Shown here: positions 6,188 through 8,953 of the stretch, piece by piece
Position numbering within the stretch: position 1 is the first letter of the stretch
Layout: every line of letters starts with the position of its first letter
DNA from: an uncultured Campylobacter sp.
Lineage (GTDB): Bacteria; Campylobacterota; Campylobacteria; Campylobacterales; Campylobacteraceae
Assembly: GCF_938045775.1 (NCBI RefSeq)
Contig: NZ_CALIBH010000233.1
Span: forward strand, 1-8,953
Direction: 5' to 3'
Length of the DNA stretch: 8,953 nucleotides
Position numbers and translations under genes: made by a program
The notes under the pieces: model-generated
The model's database searches: none
Seen by the model: the letters and a program-made list of their open reading frames with translations, nothing else
Told to the model about the DNA's origin: nothing

Positions 6188-6950
6188 CGCCGTGATTTTA
6201 GGCATCGTCGAGGGGCTAACGGAATTTCTGCCCGTAAGCTCGACCGGGCACATGATCCTGGCCGCAAAACTGATGGGCTTACAGCAGACCGACACGCTTA
6301 AATGCTTCGAAGTCGTTATCCAGCTAGGCTCGATCCTAGCGGTCGTGGCGATGTTTTACAAGCGGCTTTTAGTCGATTTTAAGCTCTGGTGCAAGCTCGT
6401 CGTGGGCTTCATCCCCACTGCAGCGATCGGATTTTTACTGTATAAAAGCATCAAATCGCTATTTGCGCCGCAGACCGTCGCCTACGCGCTGATCGGCTGG
6501 GGCGTTATTTTTATCGCAGTCGAGCTCCTTCGCAAGGCGCGCCCTAGAGAAGGCGAGCTAGAGCATCTAGATCAAATTTCATACGTTCAGGCCTTTATCA
6601 TCGGGCTTTCGCAGTGTTTTGCGATGGTGCCGGGCACTTCGCGCAGCGGCGCTACCATCATCGCAGGGCTTTTGTGCGGGCTAAGCAGAAACCTGGCCGC
6701 GCGCTTTAGCTTCCTACTCGCGATCCCTACGATGTTTGCGGCGACCTTTTACGACACATATAAAAATTTAGACGCCTTCGCGCAAAACTCCGCCGATATC
6801 ACGACCTTTCTCGTAGGCGGCGCAGTGGCGTTCGTCGTGGCGCTTGCGGCGATCAAACTATTTCTAAGTTTCGTTTCGAAGTTTGATTTCATCCCGTTTG
6901 GAATTTATAGAATTCTAATCGGCATCGCATTTTTCATATTTGTATTTTAA
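6174..6950 (+). CDS. uppP: Undecaprenyl-diphosphate phosphatase UppP (BacA)
   Basis: This integral membrane enzyme dephosphorylates undecaprenyl diphosphate to the carrier lipid used for peptidoglycan, LOS and N-glycan assembly; its abundance affects bacitracin tolerance. The two signature motifs are intact: EGLTEFLPVSSTGHMIL (13-29), with E17, S23 and H26 matching E. coli E21, S27 and H30, and PGTSRSGATI (153-162), with R157 matching R174. About eight hydrophobic segments span 258 residues, slightly shorter than E. coli BacA (273). The start at 6174 is preceded by AAGGA at 6161-6165, within the 3' end of thiE. The phosphoethanolamine transferase begins 15 bp after its stop, so the two are very likely co-transcribed. 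Confidence 0.97.
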   Translation: MNIFDAVILGIVEGLTEFLPVSSTGHMILAAKLMGLQQTDTLKCFEVVIQLGSILAVVAMFYKRLLVDFKLWCKLVVGFIPTAAIGFLLYKSIKSLFAPQTVAYALIGWGVIFIAVELLRKARPREGELEHLDQISYVQAFIIGLSQCFAMVPGTSRSGATIIAGLLCGLSRNLAARFSFLLAIPTMFAATFYDTYKNLDAFAQNSADITTFLVGGAVAFVVALAAIKLFLSFVSKFDFIPFGIYRILIGIAFFIFVF

Positions 6951-6965
6951 TACGCAAGGAATTTC

Positions 6966-8789
6966 ATGAGCCTCGTAAAAAATATCGGTGCATTTTTAAA
7001 AGACAGATTCAGCCTCCTATCGGTATTTGACGGCGCGGTGCTAAACGCATACACGCTAGTTTTAGTATTAAATTTAGCGCTCGGGTTGCTTCTTATCGCG
7101 CGCGGCGGCGAGCTGCTCTCTGCGCAGGCGCTGTTTTTCGTGGCGTCTGCGATCTGCGGCGTGACGATACTTTTTTTCGCGCTTTACGTGCTCAGCTTTT
7201 ACAGCGCCAGGCTATATAAAATTCTCTCCTTTGCGCTTCTGGCGATAAACGTAGCCTTTGCGATCGCTCAGATTTTTTTGATCTTTAGCCTGGAGCTTAC
7301 CTACTCGCACGGCACGCTGGACGCGCTAGTGCAAACGACGCCCAAGGAGGCCTTCGAGTTCGCGCATGCGTTTTTAAATTTTAAGCTTATCGCGGCTTTT
7401 TTGGCGCTTTTGATCTTCGTCTTCGCCGCTCTTAGGCTTAGAGTGAGCCAGCGAGCACGGATGAAGCTATGTCGCGCGATAAAGCTAGCCTTTTTGCTTA
7501 GCTTGCTTGTTTTTATTGCACATGCGGCGTTTAAAAGCTACGTAGCCAAAAGCTCGAAAATGCGCGCCAGCATCATAATCGCACTAAATAAAATTCCGAT
7601 TTATAACTTTGCTTTCGTTACGAAGGATTATTTCGGCGCCGATTTTAAAAGCGTGCGCGAGCTGCAAGCGGGATACCAAAGCATTTACGCCTCGCATTCG
7701 CATAAAACCGCGCCAAACCGCATCTCAAACGTCGTTTTCATCATCGGAGAGAGCCTGCAGCGAAATTTTATGAGCCTATACGGCTACTATCTGCCCACCA
7801 CACCGAATCTGCAAGCGCTTGAGCAAAGCGGAAATCTAATCGCCTTTAGCGATGTCGTCTCGCCTGGAGCTAAGACTAACGACGTGCTAAAATACGTGCT
7901 AAATTTCGGAAATTACGAGAGCGAAAAGCAGCGCCCGTGGAGCGCCAATCTCGACATCGTAAATCTCGCGCGGCTGGCAAACTACGAGACCTTTTGGATC
8001 AGCAACCAGGAGCGCTACGGGCAGTGGGCGGTCGCAAGCGGCGCGAGCGCGCAAATGACGGATCACTCGGACTTTACGAATCAAATCCCGGTTTACAAAT
8101 ACGCCTACTCGCTCGACGAGGTTATGCTTCCGAGTATAAAAAATTTTAAATCGGGTGCGAAAAGATCACCTCTTGCACGCAAGGGCGAAAGCTCCGCCGC
8201 AGAGGTAAATGGTACGCAAAAAAAGGATAAATTTTTCATCCTTCATCTAATGGGCTCGCACCCAAGCTACGAGTTTCGCTATCCAAAAAGCTTTGCCAAA
8301 TTTAGCGCCGCAGATATCTCGCGCGAGCCGCTGGACGAAGGGCAGAAAAAAGAGCTCGCGCACTACCTAAACACCGTGGCTTACAACGATTTTATCGTAA
8401 GCGAAATTTATAAAATTTTTGCAAGCGACAACACGCTGATAGTCTATTTTAGCGATCACGCCCAGAGCCTTTATCAATACCGCGGCAAGCTGATCCACGG
8501 CGGCATCAACCGCTTCACGCTCGAAATCCCGCTGATTTTCATGGCGTCGGATAAGTTCAAAGAGCAGAACGCTGATCTTTGGGCGCGCATCGCAGCAGCT
8601 AAAAATAGGCCGTTTTTAAACGACGATCTCATCCACGCGATTGCAGAAATTTTAGAGATGACCGACCTGCCCGAGTTTGACCCCGCTCGCTCGGTGATAA
8701 ACGCCGATTTCAACGCCTCGCGCCCGCGCATCATCGAGGGGGTCGATTACGATAAGGTTTATAGGCTGCAGAAGGAATTCGGCGAGTAA
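6966..8789 (+). CDS. Phosphoethanolamine transferase, sulfatase-fold inner-membrane enzyme (EptA/CptA/EptC-like)
   Basis: This enzyme moves phosphoethanolamine from phosphatidylethanolamine to an envelope acceptor on the periplasmic side. The N-terminus has five hydrophobic segments (about 25-45, 53-77, 84-108, 140-156, 170-188), with the family-typical TTPKEAFEF (124-132). The periplasmic domain has the metal/catalytic set: E262 (IIGESLQRNFMSLYGY), likely nucleophile T304 (SPGAKTNDVL), H432 (MGSHPSYEFRYP), D497-H498 (FSDHAQ in place of the usual SDHGE) and H511 (LIHGG). WISNQ (344-348) is closer to the CptA/YbiP branch than to EptA. Residues 394-421 are a polar low-complexity insertion. EVNGT (413-417) and DFNAS (581-585) fit the D/E-x-N-x-S/T sequon of PglB. 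AAGGA lies five bases before the ATG. The acceptor (lipid A, LOS core, flagellar protein or N-glycan) cannot be told from sequence. Confidence 0.9.
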   Translation: MSLVKNIGAFLKDRFSLLSVFDGAVLNAYTLVLVLNLALGLLLIARGGELLSAQALFFVASAICGVTILFFALYVLSFYSARLYKILSFALLAINVAFAIAQIFLIFSLELTYSHGTLDALVQTTPKEAFEFAHAFLNFKLIAAFLALLIFVFAALRLRVSQRARMKLCRAIKLAFLLSLLVFIAHAAFKSYVAKSSKMRASIIIALNKIPIYNFAFVTKDYFGADFKSVRELQAGYQSIYASHSHKTAPNRISNVVFIIGESLQRNFMSLYGYYLPTTPNLQALEQSGNLIAFSDVVSPGAKTNDVLKYVLNFGNYESEKQRPWSANLDIVNLARLANYETFWISNQERYGQWAVASGASAQMTDHSDFTNQIPVYKYAYSLDEVMLPSIKNFKSGAKRSPLARKGESSAAEVNGTQKKDKFFILHLMGSHPSYEFRYPKSFAKFSAADISREPLDEGQKKELAHYLNTVAYNDFIVSEIYKIFASDNTLIVYFSDHAQSLYQYRGKLIHGGINRFTLEIPLIFMASDKFKEQNADLWARIAAAKNRPFLNDDLIHAIAEILEMTDLPEFDPARSVINADFNASRPRIIEGVDYDKVYRLQKEFGE

Positions 8790-8793
8790 ATTC

Positions 8794-8832
8794 GGTGAAA
8801 TTTTGCGCCTTTTAGCAGCGCAGAATTTCGCC
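8794..8832 (+). terminator. Intrinsic-type terminator of the phosphoethanolamine transferase cluster
   Basis: Positions 8794-8808 pair with 8818-8832 over 15 bp with no mismatch, counting two G-U wobbles, around a 9-base loop. TCTT follows, a short U-rich tail. The wobbles pair only in plus-strand RNA and become A-C mismatches on the other strand, so it favours plus-strand termination. It begins four bases after the stop codon. Confidence 0.75.
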
Positions 8833-8847
8833 TCTTAAAATCTGCGC
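8818..8847. repeat. Second inverted repeat sharing the right arm of the terminator
   Basis: GCGCAGA (8818-8824) is the exact reverse complement of TCTGCGC (8841-8847). Beyond one A-A mismatch the pairing continues with TTT (8826-8828) and AAA (8837-8839). The same GCGCAGAATTT arm also forms the right side of the 8794-8832 stem, so only one of the two hairpins can form at a time. TCTTAT follows. Confidence 0.5.
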
Positions 8848-8953
8848 TCTTATCACAAACGCTCGCACCTTAATTTAAGCTTTCGGACGGGCGCGTCAAT
8901 TTTCGCCGCCACGGGCTCTGCAGTAAAATTTCTCGCCGCGGAAGTCTGCCGAG
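8848..8953. other. Right-edge region with no gene that can be assigned
   Basis: This stretch, after the terminator structures, has no start codon with a ribosome site on the plus strand and no RNA gene I recognise. On the minus strand three frames enter from the right edge and end in stops near 8896, 8870 and 8853. Any one could be the last 18-32 residues of a convergent gene, but the stretch is too short to choose. Confidence 0.4.

Noticed and set aside
8853..8953. C-terminus of a convergent minus-strand gene
   Set aside because: Three frames are open from the right edge to stops at different places, none with a recognisable motif, so no call can be made without more sequence.

Overview
The window looks like chromosomal DNA of a Campylobacter-type epsilonproteobacterium with fairly high GC for the genus, such as one of the oral species; the species call is inference. 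Three things point there: the hexamer AAATTT recurs in coding and non-coding DNA, genes are packed tightly with short overlaps, and the gene content is weighted to amino-acid uptake, as expected of an asaccharolytic organism. No mobile element, CRISPR array, rRNA or tRNA is visible.

Layout. Positions 1-2679 hold a minus-strand pair: putP (Na+/proline symporter) followed by a DUF2130 coiled-coil protein. The two overlap by 8 bp, and the DUF2130 gene runs off the left edge of the window. A 127-bp divergent intergenic region (2680-2806) separates them from a plus-strand polar amino-acid ABC transporter: permease (TTG start), ATPase and periplasmic binding protein. Next come a 59-bp gap with a strong hairpin and a possible ribosome-site-sequestering alternative fold, and then a tight plus-strand cluster: a small secreted SNase-like protein of unclear activity, thiE, uppP, and a 607-residue sulfatase-fold phosphoethanolamine transferase. 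A 15-bp-stem terminator follows at 8794-8832. The last ~120 bases hold no gene I can assign with confidence.

How the genes fit together. The divergent block is an amino-acid uptake region: proline by Na+ symport on one side, a polar amino acid by ABC import on the other. The downstream cluster joins thiamine phosphate synthesis to two envelope genes, undecaprenyl-PP recycling (uppP) and phosphoethanolamine decoration of surface glycans or lipids. Most genes are recognisable housekeeping or accessory metabolism, and I see no clearly new multigene system. The points most worth a second look are: two bacterial N-glycosylation sequons in the periplasmic domain of the phosphoethanolamine transferase, one inside a low-complexity insertion; a D...ExK nuclease-like signature in the DUF2130 protein; the mutually exclusive hairpins before the SNase-like gene; and the apparent loss of canonical SNase catalytic motifs in that protein.
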